The notes under the pieces: generated by a model
Told to the model about the DNA's origin: nothing
The model's input: the letters and a program-made list of their open reading frames with translations, nothing else
Database searches by the model: none
Made by a program: the position numbers and the translations under genes
NCBI GenBank assembly: GCA_016183935.1
Contig: JACPDR010000042.1
Coordinates: 1 to 45,564 of the forward strand
Source: Caulobacterales bacterium
GTDB lineage: Bacteria > Pseudomonadota > Alphaproteobacteria > Caulobacterales > Caulobacteraceae
Reading direction: 5' to 3'
Length of the DNA: 45,564 nucleotides
Shown here: piece after piece, positions 26,198 to 36,576 of the stretch
Position numbering within the stretch: the first letter of the stretch is position 1
Layout: each line of letters begins with the position of its first letter

Positions 26198-27157
26198 ATG
26201 CGAGTAGCGATATCCGGAGCCCGCGGCTTCGTCGGACGCCGGACCGTCAGGGACCTGGGCGCGGCGGGGTTCGATGTCGTTCCCCTGGTGCGCCGATCTG
26301 GCGGAACCGACGACGAGATCGCGGTGGGTGATCTGGCGGAGCTCGCCCCGACCCTGGCGTTGCCGGCGATTGACGCCTGCCTGCATCTGGCCGGGCGCGC
26401 CCATAAGCTGAACGACGCCGCCGAGGATCCGCTTGCGGCGTACCGCAGCACCAATGTGGAAGGGACCCGCCGGCTTCTCGACACGGTCATTCGGGCGGGC
26501 TGCCGGCATTTCGTCTATGTCAGCTCCGTCAAGGCCGCGGGGGAACGCTCGACGGCCGGCCCCCTGCACCCGGACGATCCCATGCATCCGGAAGACCCCT
26601 ACGGCGTCAGCAAGGCCGAGGCCGAGATGCTGGTGCGCGAGACCTGCGACGCGGCTGGAATCGGCTGGACCATCCTGCGTCCGCCGCTCGTCTACGGACC
26701 CGGCGTGGCCGCCAATTTCCACCGGCTTCTGAGGCTGGCCCTGTCCGGCCTGCCGCTGCCCCTGGGCGCGGCCACGAACCGTCGCAGCATGGTCTTCGTC
26801 GGCAACCTCGCCGACGCCATGCGCGCCGTGCTGACGACGCCGGAGAGCCGCGGCCGGACCTTCTACGTCACCGACGGCGAAGACGTCTCCACCGCCGATC
26901 TGATCCGGCGGATCGCGCGCGCCGGCGGGAAGCGGGCGTGGCTGCTGCCGGTTCCCCGGACGCTGCTTGCGCTTCCGGCGCGTCTGGTCGGCAAGGGCGG
27001 AGAGTTCCGGCGGTTGTTCGACGACCTGCAGGTGGATGCGCGGCCGCTGCGCGAGGCGTTGCACTGGACTCCGCCCTATTCGGTGGATCAGGCGCTGCAG
27101 CTCACCGTTGCGGGACTTCAGGGGCAGGGAGGGGGCGCCGGCCCCGCGGGCCAATGA
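26198..27157 (+). CDS. NAD-dependent SDR, WreQ/WbpV-like 4-keto reductase (QuiNAc branch)
   Basis: 319 aa extended-SDR protein with GARGFVG for NAD binding, SSVKAAGE and the catalytic YGVSK. The run HLAGRAHKLNDAAEDPLAAY followed by NVEGTRRL is typical of the group holding WbpV, WreQ and Gne-like epimerases. Placed with a 4,6-dehydratase and a phosphoglycosyl transferase, reduction of the 4-keto-6-deoxy-GlcNAc unit to QuiNAc (possibly on the lipid carrier, as shown for Rhizobium etli WreQ) is the best reading. A UDP-GlcNAc 4-epimerase is the main alternative. ATG 26198 follows GGGGAAGG. Its stop overlaps the legF start (ATGA), so the two are translationally coupled. Confidence 0.8.
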   Translation: MRVAISGARGFVGRRTVRDLGAAGFDVVPLVRRSGGTDDEIAVGDLAELAPTLALPAIDACLHLAGRAHKLNDAAEDPLAAYRSTNVEGTRRLLDTVIRAGCRHFVYVSSVKAAGERSTAGPLHPDDPMHPEDPYGVSKAEAEMLVRETCDAAGIGWTILRPPLVYGPGVAANFHRLLRLALSGLPLPLGAATNRRSMVFVGNLADAMRAVLTTPESRGRTFYVTDGEDVSTADLIRRIARAGGKRAWLLPVPRTLLALPARLVGKGGEFRRLFDDLQVDARPLREALHWTPPYSVDQALQLTVAGLQGQGGGAGPAGQ

Positions 27158-27864
27158 TCGGTTCGCGCCGTGTGCTGGCGGTGATCCCGGCGCGAGGCGG
27201 ATCCAAGGGCGTTCCGCAAAAGAACATCCAGCCGGTCGGGGGGCGGCCGTTGATCGCCTGGACCGTGGCCGCGGCCCTGGCGGCGAAGACGGTCGACCGG
27301 GTGATCCTGTCCTCGGAAGACGAGGCGATCATGGCCGCCGCGCGCGACGCGGGGTGCGAGGTCCCTTTCCGGCGCGAGGCGAGCCTGGCGACGGACGAGG
27401 CGGCCTCGATGGACGTGCTCGTCGATGCGCTGGAGCGAGTCCCGGGCTTCGACGTGGTGGTGCTGCTTCAGCCGACATCGCCGCTTCGGACCGCGGAGGA
27501 TATCGACGGCGCCCTCGAGATCATGCAGCGCAGCGGAGCGCCGGGGTGCGTGTCCGTATGCGAGGCGACCGATCACCCATGGCTGACGTTCGGGCGCGAT
27601 GAGGCCGGGGCCCTGGAAAGCCTTTGTCCGCAGCCCGCTGGAGCCTCGATGCGCCGCCAGGACCTGCCGCCCGCCTACGTCCTGAACGGAGCGGTCTACG
27701 CCGCCGATATCGCATGGCTGCTGGAGCACCGCCGGCTGATCGCGCCGGGGCGGACCGCCGCCTATGTGATGCCCCCCGAGAGGTCCGAGGACATCGACAC
27801 ATGGGAGGATCTCCGCCGCGCCGACAGGCTGCTGTCGGAAAGAGCGGCGACCGCCGGCGACTGA
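27154..27864 (+). CDS. legF: CMP-nonulosonate (legionaminate) cytidylyltransferase, NeuA/LegF type
   Basis: 236 aa; ATG 27154 overlaps the preceding stop by 4 nt. It has the CTP-binding signature IPARGGSKGVPQKN, then LQPTSPLRTAEDI, and the downstream NGAVYAA that shapes the sugar site. It lacks the C-terminal domains of bifunctional NeuA. It activates a nonulosonic acid as its CMP derivative, the last step before glycosyl transfer. The bacillosamine-type enzymes in the locus point to legionaminic acid rather than neuraminic acid. It converges with legC, with 16 bp between the stops. Coupling to the QuiNAc reductase rather than to the other leg genes is unusual. Confidence 0.9.
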   Translation: MIGSRRVLAVIPARGGSKGVPQKNIQPVGGRPLIAWTVAAALAAKTVDRVILSSEDEAIMAAARDAGCEVPFRREASLATDEAASMDVLVDALERVPGFDVVVLLQPTSPLRTAEDIDGALEIMQRSGAPGCVSVCEATDHPWLTFGRDEAGALESLCPQPAGASMRRQDLPPAYVLNGAVYAADIAWLLEHRRLIAPGRTAAYVMPPERSEDIDTWEDLRRADRLLSERAATAGD

Positions 27865-27880
27865 CCGGTCCTCCGGCGGC

Positions 27881-29356
<1,476 letters not shown>

Positions 29357-29433
29357 GGAGTCCTGATGGCCTCTTGGCGGCGCCGAGCCTCAGCCCCGAC
29401 ATCAGGGCTGGTATCACGAATTCAGCATCCATC

Positions 29434-30570
29434 TCAGTACCGGTTGACCTTCATCAGCAGACGCTCATCCAGCACCGCGGCGGCGAGCGCATCGGCGATG
29501 CGGTCCGCCGCACGGCCGCCTCCCGGGCGCCGATAAATGTTGGTCGCAGGGAACCGGCCCTTCGTCAGCATCGCCCGTATGCCGTCGCCCAGTTCGGCGG
29601 CGACGGCGACGTCGAGGATGTTGGCGTTCCGCTCGCGCAGGTTCTGCCGCGGCCCGATGTTGAGAACGGGCGTGCCGAAGCTGGCCGCCTCGATGATTCC
29701 GGCGCTGGAGTTGCCGACCATCAGATCGGCGCAAGCCATGGCGGCGATGAAGTCGGGCCGCGCCAGATGATCGTGCAGAACCAGACCGGGCGCGCCGCGG
29801 ACGCTCGACAGGGCGGCGCGCACGCCGTCGCTGCCGGCGTCCGCGTTTGGCATCAGCGCCAGAATCTGCAGGTCGGCGGCCTGAAGCGCCGCAAGGATCG
29901 CGGTGATGTCGTCCGCCGCCGTGGCCGCTTCCTGGAGAACCGGATGATACATCAGAAGCGCGAACGGCCGCGCCGGGTCGAGGCCGCGAGCGCGCATCGT
30001 GGCGTCGCGATCCGGTATCCGGGACTCGACGAGGTCGTCGAGGCCGGGCGCGCCGGTCACCTGGATGTGCGCCGGATCCTCCCCCATGCGCACCAGTCGC
30101 TCCCGGGCGGCTTCGGTGGCGGTGAAATGCAGATGGCTGAGCTTGGAAATCGCATGGCGCACCGGCTCGTCGACGGTGCCCGAGCGCTCACCGCCGTGGA
30201 TGTGCGCGACGGGAATGTTCAGATGAATGCCGGCCAGGGCCCCGGCCAGCATCTCCCCCCGGTCGCCCAGCAGAAGCACGATGTCCGGGCGTTCGACCTC
30301 CATCACGTCGACGAAGGCGCCCAGCATGGTCCCCAGATTGCGCGCCATGGTCGCACCGGTGGCGGGCTCGAGCGGCACGGGGACGCGGGCGCAGATGCGT
30401 AGCCCGCTGGCCTCGATCTCGGCGACGGTGTTCCCGTGGGCCCGGGACAGATGCATGCCGGTGACGATCACCGACAAGTCGAGGGCGGGGTGTTCGTGAA
30501 CAGCGGTGAGGGCCGATCGCATCAGGCCGAAATCGGCCCGCGTGCCGCTGATGTAACAGACCTTCCGCAT
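29434..30570 (-). CDS. legG: UDP-sugar hydrolysing 2-epimerase, NeuC/LegG type
   Basis: 378 aa; ATG 30570 begins two bases after the legI stop, giving the NeuC-like start MRKVCYISGTRADFGLM. GT-B fold epimerase features include LLGDRGEMLAGALAGIHLNI, HIHGGERSGTVDEPVRHAISK and, late, MACADLMVGNSSAGIIEAASFGTPVLNIG. It should hydrolyse and epimerise UDP-diNAc-bacillosamine to 6-deoxy-2,4-diacetamido mannose plus UDP. A NeuC acting on UDP-GlcNAc is the alternative, but the upstream dehydratase, aminotransferase and acetyltransferase favour the legionaminate substrate. It is in an operon with legI and legC. Confidence 0.9.
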   Translation of the reverse strand: MRKVCYISGTRADFGLMRSALTAVHEHPALDLSVIVTGMHLSRAHGNTVAEIEASGLRICARVPVPLEPATGATMARNLGTMLGAFVDVMEVERPDIVLLLGDRGEMLAGALAGIHLNIPVAHIHGGERSGTVDEPVRHAISKLSHLHFTATEAARERLVRMGEDPAHIQVTGAPGLDDLVESRIPDRDATMRARGLDPARPFALLMYHPVLQEAATAADDITAILAALQAADLQILALMPNADAGSDGVRAALSSVRGAPGLVLHDHLARPDFIAAMACADLMVGNSSAGIIEAASFGTPVLNIGPRQNLRERNANILDVAVAAELGDGIRAMLTKGRFPATNIYRRPGGGRAADRIADALAAAVLDERLLMKVNRY

Positions 30571-30572
30571 GC

Positions 30573-31604
30573 TCAGGCCAGAAGTTCCCATGTCAGGGGC
30601 TGGCCGGCTTCGACGGCTGTCCGCAGGGTTCGACCGGGTAGCTCGTCCCGGTGACGAGGCGCGATGCCTGAAGCGGGGCGCAGCAGGATCAGGTCCTCGA
30701 GGCTCAATCTGTGGCCGGCGGGCAGGGCGGTGCGCGCCATGACCGAGCGGCGGGCGACGGCGCGGACCGGCAGTTCGGCCTCGGTCGGCGCCTTGACCGC
30801 TGAGCCGAGGGCGGCCTCGACATCGCGGATCTGGCGCACCAGGGCGGTCAGTTCATCGACGGTCAGCGAAGCGCGGTGATCAGGGCCGGGCAGGGTCGGG
30901 TCGAGGGTGAAATGCTTTTCGATGACCACGGCGCCGAGGGCGACCGCGGCGGTCGAAACGGCGAGGCCGAGGGTGTGGTCCGAGTAGCCGACCGGGAGGC
31001 CGGTCGCCTCGCCGATGGTGCGCATGGCGCGCAGGTTCACATCCGATGGCGCGGCCGGGTAGTTGGAGGTGCAGTGCAGGATGGTCAGCACATCCCGCAG
31101 CGGCGCCGTCAATCCGTTCGTTGCGCGTGTGTCGGCGATGACGGCGACGGCCTCCGTGATCTCGTCCATCGTGGCCATGCCGGTCGAGACGATCAGCGGC
31201 CGGTCCAGCGCCGCGAGATGGCGCAGGAACGGGTGGTTGACGATTTCACCCGACGGAACCTTGATCCGCGCCATTCCGGCGTCGACCAGAAAGTCCGCCG
31301 CCTCCTCGTCGAAGGGGGTGGACATGAACTCCACGCCGACCTCGCCACAGCGAGCGATCAGCCGGTGGTGCAGGTCTTCGGACATCTCCAGGGCGCGGAG
31401 CATGGCGTGCTGGCCGCCGCCGCCGGTTTCCCGCTTCTGGTAGTCCGCTTTTTCCGCCCCGGGCGCGGCCAGCTTGTCGGCCGAGAAGGTCTGGAACTTG
31501 ACGGCGTCCGCACCGGCGGCGTGCGCGGCGTCCACCATGCGCAATGCGCGGTCTGCGTCGCCATTATGGTTGACGCCGGCCTCGGCTATGATGAAGACGC
31601 TCAA
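30573..31604 (-). CDS. legI: Nonulosonic acid synthase, NeuB/LegI type
   Basis: 343 aa; TTG 31604 gives the normal family start SVFIIAEAGVNHNGD, with GGGGGAA just upstream. The barrel has the family KFQTFSADKL, FMSTPFDEEAADFL, KVPSGEI, LHCTSNYPA and GYSDHTLG, and VVIEKHFTLD with metal-binding His. The last 65 residues form the SAF/antifreeze-like domain (RSVMARTALPAGHRLSLEDL). It condenses phosphoenolpyruvate with the 6-carbon diacetamido sugar to give legionaminic acid. It is first in the leftward legI-legG-legC unit and divergent from legH across 156 bp. Confidence 0.93.
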   Translation of the reverse strand: MSVFIIAEAGVNHNGDADRALRMVDAAHAAGADAVKFQTFSADKLAAPGAEKADYQKRETGGGGQHAMLRALEMSEDLHHRLIARCGEVGVEFMSTPFDEEAADFLVDAGMARIKVPSGEIVNHPFLRHLAALDRPLIVSTGMATMDEITEAVAVIADTRATNGLTAPLRDVLTILHCTSNYPAAPSDVNLRAMRTIGEATGLPVGYSDHTLGLAVSTAAVALGAVVIEKHFTLDPTLPGPDHRASLTVDELTALVRQIRDVEAALGSAVKAPTEAELPVRAVARRSVMARTALPAGHRLSLEDLILLRPASGIAPRHRDELPGRTLRTAVEAGQPLTWELLA

Positions 31605-31760
31605 GGGTTCCCCCGAATACAGCGGACGCTTGGCGGGATTGGATGGCTGCTCCTGCCGGCCGAGACGCCTGACCTAACCTATTCAACCATGAAGAGGAAG
31701 CGCTCCAGCATGGCGCTGACCCGCTATTGGCGGGTCCCGAGGCCGATGCAATAGTGAGCT

Positions 31761-32384
31761 ATGAAGATAGCAATCTACGGCCCCGGCGGCTTTGGCCGAG
31801 AACTCGTCAGGATCGCGCGTGAAAACGTCGATGCGGGGGTCGGCGGGCCCGATGACGTGGTGTTCGTCTCGGACAACCCGACCGAGATCGGCCGGACGAT
31901 TTGCGGCGTTCGTGTCATCCCGCTTTCGGAACTGGACTGCCCTGCCGTGATAGCCGTCGCCGACGGCGTGGTGCGAAGGCGGCTCGCTGACCGGATAACG
32001 GCCGGGAACCTTGTTTCGCCCTTGCACCGCCGGGGGGGGGACGTCGAGGTCGGCGAAGGCGCGATCTTCTGCGACTTCACCATGGTCACCGCCTCATCCA
32101 GGATCGGCCGGCATTTCCACTGCAACTATTATTCGTACGTCGCCCACGACTGTGTCGTCGGGGATTTCGTGACGTTCGGGCCACGGGTTTCGTGCAGCGG
32201 CAACGTGATCATCGAGGACGACGTGTACGTCGGGGCCGGCGCCCTGTTGCGGCAGGGAAACCCCGACAAACCCCTTCGTATCGGACGGGGAGCGGTCATC
32301 GGCATGGGCGCCGTCGTCACCCGGGATGTCGCCCCCGGGACCACCGTTGTCGGCGTCCCGGCCCGGCCGCTCAGTTCAAGGTAG
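31761..32384 (+). CDS. legH: Sugar N-acetyltransferase, PglD/LegH/NeuD type
   Basis: 207 aa. The N-terminal small Rossmann-like domain reads MKIAIYGPGGFGRELVRIA; from about residue 88 a left-handed beta-helix of hexapeptide repeats follows. The general-base His is in YYSYVAHDCVVGDF and the acetyl-CoA end is VVGVPARPL. PglD-type enzymes acetylate the C4 amine of UDP-4-amino-6-deoxy-GlcNAc, the LegC product. A run of nine G (32032-32040) crosses codons 91-94 at the domain junction; one-base slippage would truncate the enzyme. The 3' end overlaps the convergent glycosyltransferase gene by 14 bp. Confidence 0.88.
   Translation: MKIAIYGPGGFGRELVRIARENVDAGVGGPDDVVFVSDNPTEIGRTICGVRVIPLSELDCPAVIAVADGVVRRRLADRITAGNLVSPLHRRGGDVEVGEGAIFCDFTMVTASSRIGRHFHCNYYSYVAHDCVVGDFVTFGPRVSCSGNVIIEDDVYVGAGALLRQGNPDKPLRIGRGAVIGMGAVVTRDVAPGTTVVGVPARPLSSR
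32032..32040 (+). repeat. G9 homopolymer inside legH
   Basis: Nine consecutive G encode the end of Arg-Gly-Gly-Asp at the junction between the two domains of the acetyltransferase. It is the longest mononucleotide run I noticed in the window and is a candidate contingency tract. Confidence 0.8.
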
Positions 32385-33933
32385 GCGTTCCGGGGGGGCG
32401 GCCCGCCGCCTCAACCCGGACCAGATGGTTGAGCGCCGCCACCGGGGTATTGGTCAGCAGCGACCGGAGCATGAGCTGTATGGTTGGCTGACGCCGCCAG
32501 TGCTCGAGACTCTTGCGGCTCCACTCGCCGTAGTCCGCCGGATTGAATGGCGAAAACACCCAGTTGCAGCACTGGGTGACGTAGAAGCACAGCCGCGCAT
32601 CCTGGCGCATGGCCTCGTTGACCTGCAGCCGGCCGGCCGCCGCCTCGACCAGCAGGTTGCGGTATTGCTCGAGAGTGTCGGCGCGCCAGACGAAGCCCAG
32701 TCCCGAGTAGTAGGCGTTCGAACCGGTGATCACCGGCCGGCCGAAGGCGGCCGCCTCCGTGCCGATGGTCGAGGTATGGACCACGACCGCCGCGACGCGT
32801 TCCAGCAGGGCGTAGCTGTTGATCGGGTCCTCGGCGGCGATGAAATGCAGTCGCGGATGTGCGCCGAAGTGGCTGGCGAGCAGCGCCCGGTAGTCGTCGG
32901 TGGTGCGCGCGAAGGCCAGCCGCTCGGCCGGGTGCTGGCGCACGATGACCGGCGCCTCGGTATGGTCCAGCAGGTGCCGGACCGTCTCGACGATCCACTC
33001 GGTATTGCCGGGAAAGACAACGTGCGGGCCCAGGGCGGCCGCGTCCCACGACGAGTTCAGCGCCAGGAGCACTCCGCCGCGGAGCGCGTCGCTGCCCGCG
33101 CCGCCGTGCTTCAGCTGCGATGCGAAGGTGTCGGAGCCCTGCTTGCGCTTCTGGATTTCCTCATCGGCCGCCGCGAGCGCCGCGGCCAGTTCGGCCGGCG
33201 CCTTCCCGGTGTGGTCGCGGACCGCCTCGAAGGCGCGGGGCACGTCCTGAAGCTGGCAGGCCAGCCCGTCGGACGCCACCAGTACGGCCTGATAGGCGCC
33301 GGTGTCGTAGGTTCCCACGCGGATGCCCGCGGCGCGGGCGCAAAGCGTCCAGAGGCCCGACGTGCCGTAAACGCCGCCCGGCACGAACACCATGTCGAAA
33401 CGCTCGTTGCGGAAGACGGCCGAGATGCGTCCGTAGGCGGCGCCGATCTGCTTGCGGCGCTTCGCCTCAAACGCCTTGCGCCCCTTTTGCAGCATCTCTC
33501 CCCTGAGCGCCCATGTGGTGTTGAGGCGCGCCAGGCGGTCGACCTCGGCCTCCGCCGCGTCGTCGAGGGCGTCTGGTTGAAGCGCCGACAGGTGGATCAC
33601 CCGGTGGCGCTCGGCCACCGTCTTCATGACCCGGCGTATGGCCTGCACGATCATCCAGTGACGCAGGGGATTGGGGCCGAAGCTCTGGTCGTCGACGGCG
33701 AAGGTGACCTCCGCGCCCTCGGCGGACAGCATCAGCCCCACGCCGAGCGAGAACCACGGGATGCTGGTCCCCTCCCACGGCGTCACGATCACCAGGCAGC
33801 GCGGCCGGCCGGCGCCAGCCGGGCCGTCCCCAGCGGCCTCGCGTACAAGCTGGCGCATCCGCGGAACCGAGCGGACCCAGGCCACGGGATTGAACCCGAC
33901 GGCCTGCCTGAGTTGGCGCAGAATGCTAGTCAT
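32371..33933 (-). CDS. KpsS-like capsule glycosyltransferase, candidate nonulosonate transferase
   Basis: 520 aa from ATG 33933. The N half has CLVIVTPWEGTSIPWFSLGV and FDMVFVPGGVYGTSGLWTLC; the C half has APVIVRQHPAERLAFARTTD and VVVHTSTIGTEAAAFGRPVI. A His-Pro motif followed by a Ser/Thr-x-Gly-Glu-Ala nucleotide-sugar site is the pattern of KpsS/KpsC-like and polyglycerophosphate-transferase-like GT-B proteins that handle CMP- or CDP-activated donors. No other protein here looks like a CMP-sugar-dependent transferase, so this is the best candidate to add legionaminic acid. That is inference from fold and position. The final 120 residues have no motif that I recognise. It follows wzx by 69 bp. 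Confidence 0.7.
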   Translation of the reverse strand: MTSILRQLRQAVGFNPVAWVRSVPRMRQLVREAAGDGPAGAGRPRCLVIVTPWEGTSIPWFSLGVGLMLSAEGAEVTFAVDDQSFGPNPLRHWMIVQAIRRVMKTVAERHRVIHLSALQPDALDDAAEAEVDRLARLNTTWALRGEMLQKGRKAFEAKRRKQIGAAYGRISAVFRNERFDMVFVPGGVYGTSGLWTLCARAAGIRVGTYDTGAYQAVLVASDGLACQLQDVPRAFEAVRDHTGKAPAELAAALAAADEEIQKRKQGSDTFASQLKHGGAGSDALRGGVLLALNSSWDAAALGPHVVFPGNTEWIVETVRHLLDHTEAPVIVRQHPAERLAFARTTDDYRALLASHFGAHPRLHFIAAEDPINSYALLERVAAVVVHTSTIGTEAAAFGRPVITGSNAYYSGLGFVWRADTLEQYRNLLVEAAAGRLQVNEAMRQDARLCFYVTQCCNWVFSPFNPADYGEWSRKSLEHWRRQPTIQLMLRSLLTNTPVAALNHLVRVEAAGRPPGTPTLN

Positions 33934-34002
33934 GGATTTGGCTTCCCCGAAGGCCGGGGTCCTGTGGCAGGTTGGCCATGGCAAGGCAACGTGGCGACGC
34001 CG

Positions 34003-35451
34003 TCATCTGGCGTACAGCCGGCGAAGCATCAGGATGATCTGGGCCAGCCGCTGGGGCGCGTAGAGGGCGAAGACGGCGAAGAAGACCGTCCCGACGACAG
34101 CGAGCTTGGCGACGACCGCCACAGGCAGGGCCATGCCCTGCCATCCCGGCCAGAGCGCCAGCAGTGCAAGTCCGCACAGGGCGGCGAGGGTCATGCCCAT
34201 CTGCCCGAAATGGGACTGCCGCGTGAGCCGGTACGCCATCATGTGGCTGGCCAGCGAGGTGGCGAAATAGGCCCCCAGGGTCGCGATGGCGCCGCCCATC
34301 AGCTGGTAGCGGGGGATCAACGCCAATCCGAGGATCACCGACATGACGGCCCCGACCACCGAGACCGCGGCCGCGGTCTTCGGTCGCCGGTGATATTCCA
34401 GCGCGGTGTTGGAGACGAGGTTGAGCGAATAGATGAAACCGGCGATCAGCAGCACCAGAAGGATGTTGAGCCCGGATAGATAGGCCGCGGGCGCCGTGAT
34501 CTGGACGATCTCGCGGCTGAACATGACCACGCAGCCGGCGGCGCCGAAGATCAGCAGGATGAACAGCCGGCTCGAGCGGCGCAGCACTTCGGGGGCGTGT
34601 TCGGCGTCGGCGCCGAAGACCGCCGGCTGCATCGCCTTTCCGAAGGACTGGGACACGACCGTGATCAGCAGGGCGAGCTGCTGCGCCAGTCCGAAGATCG
34701 CAATCTGGTCGATGGGCACATGATGCTGCAGCGTCATCACGCTGAACCGGTTCAGCAGGAAGAAGGCGACATAGCTGACGACGAACGGGAGGCCGTAGAC
34801 CAGGGACGTCCTGATGTCGGACGCGTCCGCCGATGCGGGCCGGAGCTTCGTTCCGATACGGAACAGCAACACGGCCGTGGCCGGAAGGTAGCCGATCACA
34901 AAGGCGATAAGCAGCCCGCTCAACTCCAGCTTCAGGACGATGAGGTTGAACCAAGCCGCCGTGGCCAGGGCGGCGGCGGCGACGATCTGCACGGTGACGA
35001 AGGTGTTCACCCGACTGTCGAGGCGAAGCCACACCGATCCGAGGCCCGCGGTGAAACTGACCGCCGCGACCGCAAGGCTGTACCAGATGTAGGGCTGGGA
35101 GGGCGTGCTGGGCGCCAGCAGCCGCCACACCGGATCGCCCCACAGGGCGATGAGCCCGGCCGCCACGAGCAGGATGACGAAAAAGGCCGTCAGGATCGAG
35201 TTGAAATATTCCCGCGGCCGCCCGGATTTCTTGTGGTCAAAGTAAAGGCGCGACACCGCCGAGAGAAGTCCCAGCGTCAGCACGTAACCGAGGATCTCGA
35301 TGTTTGCGCGAACGATCACATAGGCCCCGAACTCGGCCTGCGGCAGGGCGCGGGTGTAGAGCGGCAGGAGCAGGAAACCGCCGACGCCCAGGACCAGCAT
35401 ATCAGCGACGCCGTAGATCGCGCTGGCGGTGAGCAGTTGGCGGATGTTCAT
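34003..35451 (-). CDS. wzx: Wzx-type oligosaccharide flippase (MOP superfamily)
   Basis: 482 aa with about 14 predicted membrane helices and a MOP/polysaccharide-transport N-terminus (MNIRQLLTASAIYGVADMLVLGVGGFLLLPLYTR split over helix 1). Helices 2-3 contain FGAYVIVRANIEILGYVLTLG. Charged residues in helices (Arg in PLYTR; Lys in SFGKAMQPAVFG) match the pattern of flippases that bind acidic lipid-linked glycans. It should flip undecaprenyl-PP repeat units to the periplasm for Wzy. It is followed by the KpsS-like gene and is divergent from the dioxygenase gene across 210 bp. Confidence 0.9.
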   Translation of the reverse strand: MNIRQLLTASAIYGVADMLVLGVGGFLLLPLYTRALPQAEFGAYVIVRANIEILGYVLTLGLLSAVSRLYFDHKKSGRPREYFNSILTAFFVILLVAAGLIALWGDPVWRLLAPSTPSQPYIWYSLAVAAVSFTAGLGSVWLRLDSRVNTFVTVQIVAAAALATAAWFNLIVLKLELSGLLIAFVIGYLPATAVLLFRIGTKLRPASADASDIRTSLVYGLPFVVSYVAFFLLNRFSVMTLQHHVPIDQIAIFGLAQQLALLITVVSQSFGKAMQPAVFGADAEHAPEVLRRSSRLFILLIFGAAGCVVMFSREIVQITAPAAYLSGLNILLVLLIAGFIYSLNLVSNTALEYHRRPKTAAAVSVVGAVMSVILGLALIPRYQLMGGAIATLGAYFATSLASHMMAYRLTRQSHFGQMGMTLAALCGLALLALWPGWQGMALPVAVVAKLAVVGTVFFAVFALYAPQRLAQIILMLRRLYAR

Positions 35452-35661
35452 GCAATATCCCGGGTGACCACCGCCGCGCTAGAATCCTCTGGCTGTCAGG
35501 TCAAGAAATGATCACCCCGGCCTTCCGCACGCCTGACGTCACGCTCCGGCGGGCGGCCATTCCAGGCGTCCGCGCAGGTCTTGACCGGCGAACGACCTCT
35601 CTGGTCTAAGCGCGGGTGCGCGCCGCGTGGAAAACTGCGGACCGGACTCCTGGGGGGCTGG

Positions 35662-36576
35662 ATGGGGCTGTTTGTCAAACGTCTGTTCGGACACCTCTAC
35701 CAGGTGGTTTCGGAGTCAGCTTACGCTGTTCTCAAGTCGAACGTGCGTTTCCCTGTAGCCTGCAATTTCCTCGCCATGCGGCTGCTGAGCCCGTTCGGAA
35801 TTTCGAGGGGCTGGGACCGGCCGGGCGAAGCGACCGGGCAGGGCCCCGTCGCCCAGCTCCGCGCCGACGGGATCGCGCCGCTGGAGCCGCTCGGAGAGAA
35901 CCGCGTCGCCGCGCTGCGCCGCTTCTTCTGCGATCGCATCGGTGATGTCGATGGATGCGCCTACGCCGACCTCGACGACTATTTCGAACGCTCGCGGGAC
36001 AGGAAGATCCAGCGCCCCAAGGGCGTCATCGCGACCGGCCAGAGCGATTGCGCGATCACCCGGTTTCTGTTCGAGGACGTTTATGTCGACCTCGCCGCCG
36101 AGTTTCTGGGCGTCGACCGGTCGCGGCTCATCGCCGCCGGGTCGATGGACACCCTGATCAGGCTGGACGAACCGAAGGCGCGGATCAGCGGCTATGACGA
36201 CGCGCTCGAATTCCATCGGGATATCGACAGCTATCGCTTCGTGAAGATGTTCGTCTACCTGACGGATTGCGCGGTCAACGGCGGCCACCACGAGATTTAC
36301 CTGCAGTCTCACCGGCATACGCCCGCCGTCCTTGGTCCGATCGCCCGCTACACCGATCAGGAGATCGAGAAGGCCATCCCGCAGGCCCGGATCCACAGGG
36401 TCGTGGGCAAGGCGGGCTACGCCTTCGCGGAAAACACCTACGCCTTCCACCGGGGCACGAAGCCGCTGACGGGCGACCGACTGATCCTGAACCTCCAGTA
36501 CATGGAGGATACCTTCCTGGACTACTACAAGACCGCCTTCAGGGTTCCAGCCCAAGCCTGGCAAGCGGCGGCGTGA
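35662..36576 (+). CDS. PhyH-like Fe(II)/2-oxoglutarate dioxygenase
   Basis: 304 aa from ATG 35662, which follows GGGGGG; longer in-frame starts at 35581 give an Arg-rich leader. The metal triad is visible: His185-x-Asp187 in EFHRDIDSYRFVKMFVYL and His263 in YAFHRGTKPLTGDRLILNL, followed by an Arg suited to 2-oxoglutarate binding. Phytanoyl-CoA dioxygenase relatives hydroxylate lipids, small metabolites or, in some polysaccharide clusters, sugars. The first 40 residues (LFVKRLFGHLYQVVSESAYAVL) look amphipathic and may attach it to the membrane. It is upstream of the MBOAT/SGNH pair on the same strand. The substrate is unknown; a glycan or its acyl group are options. Confidence 0.78.
   Translation: MGLFVKRLFGHLYQVVSESAYAVLKSNVRFPVACNFLAMRLLSPFGISRGWDRPGEATGQGPVAQLRADGIAPLEPLGENRVAALRRFFCDRIGDVDGCAYADLDDYFERSRDRKIQRPKGVIATGQSDCAITRFLFEDVYVDLAAEFLGVDRSRLIAAGSMDTLIRLDEPKARISGYDDALEFHRDIDSYRFVKMFVYLTDCAVNGGHHEIYLQSHRHTPAVLGPIARYTDQEIEKAIPQARIHRVVGKAGYAFAENTYAFHRGTKPLTGDRLILNLQYMEDTFLDYYKTAFRVPAQAWQAAA

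Noticed and set aside
31689..31754. 21-codon frame ending six bases before legH, as a possible leader peptide
   Set aside because: No Shine-Dalgarno before its ATG, no run of a regulatory amino acid and no attenuator hairpin seen.
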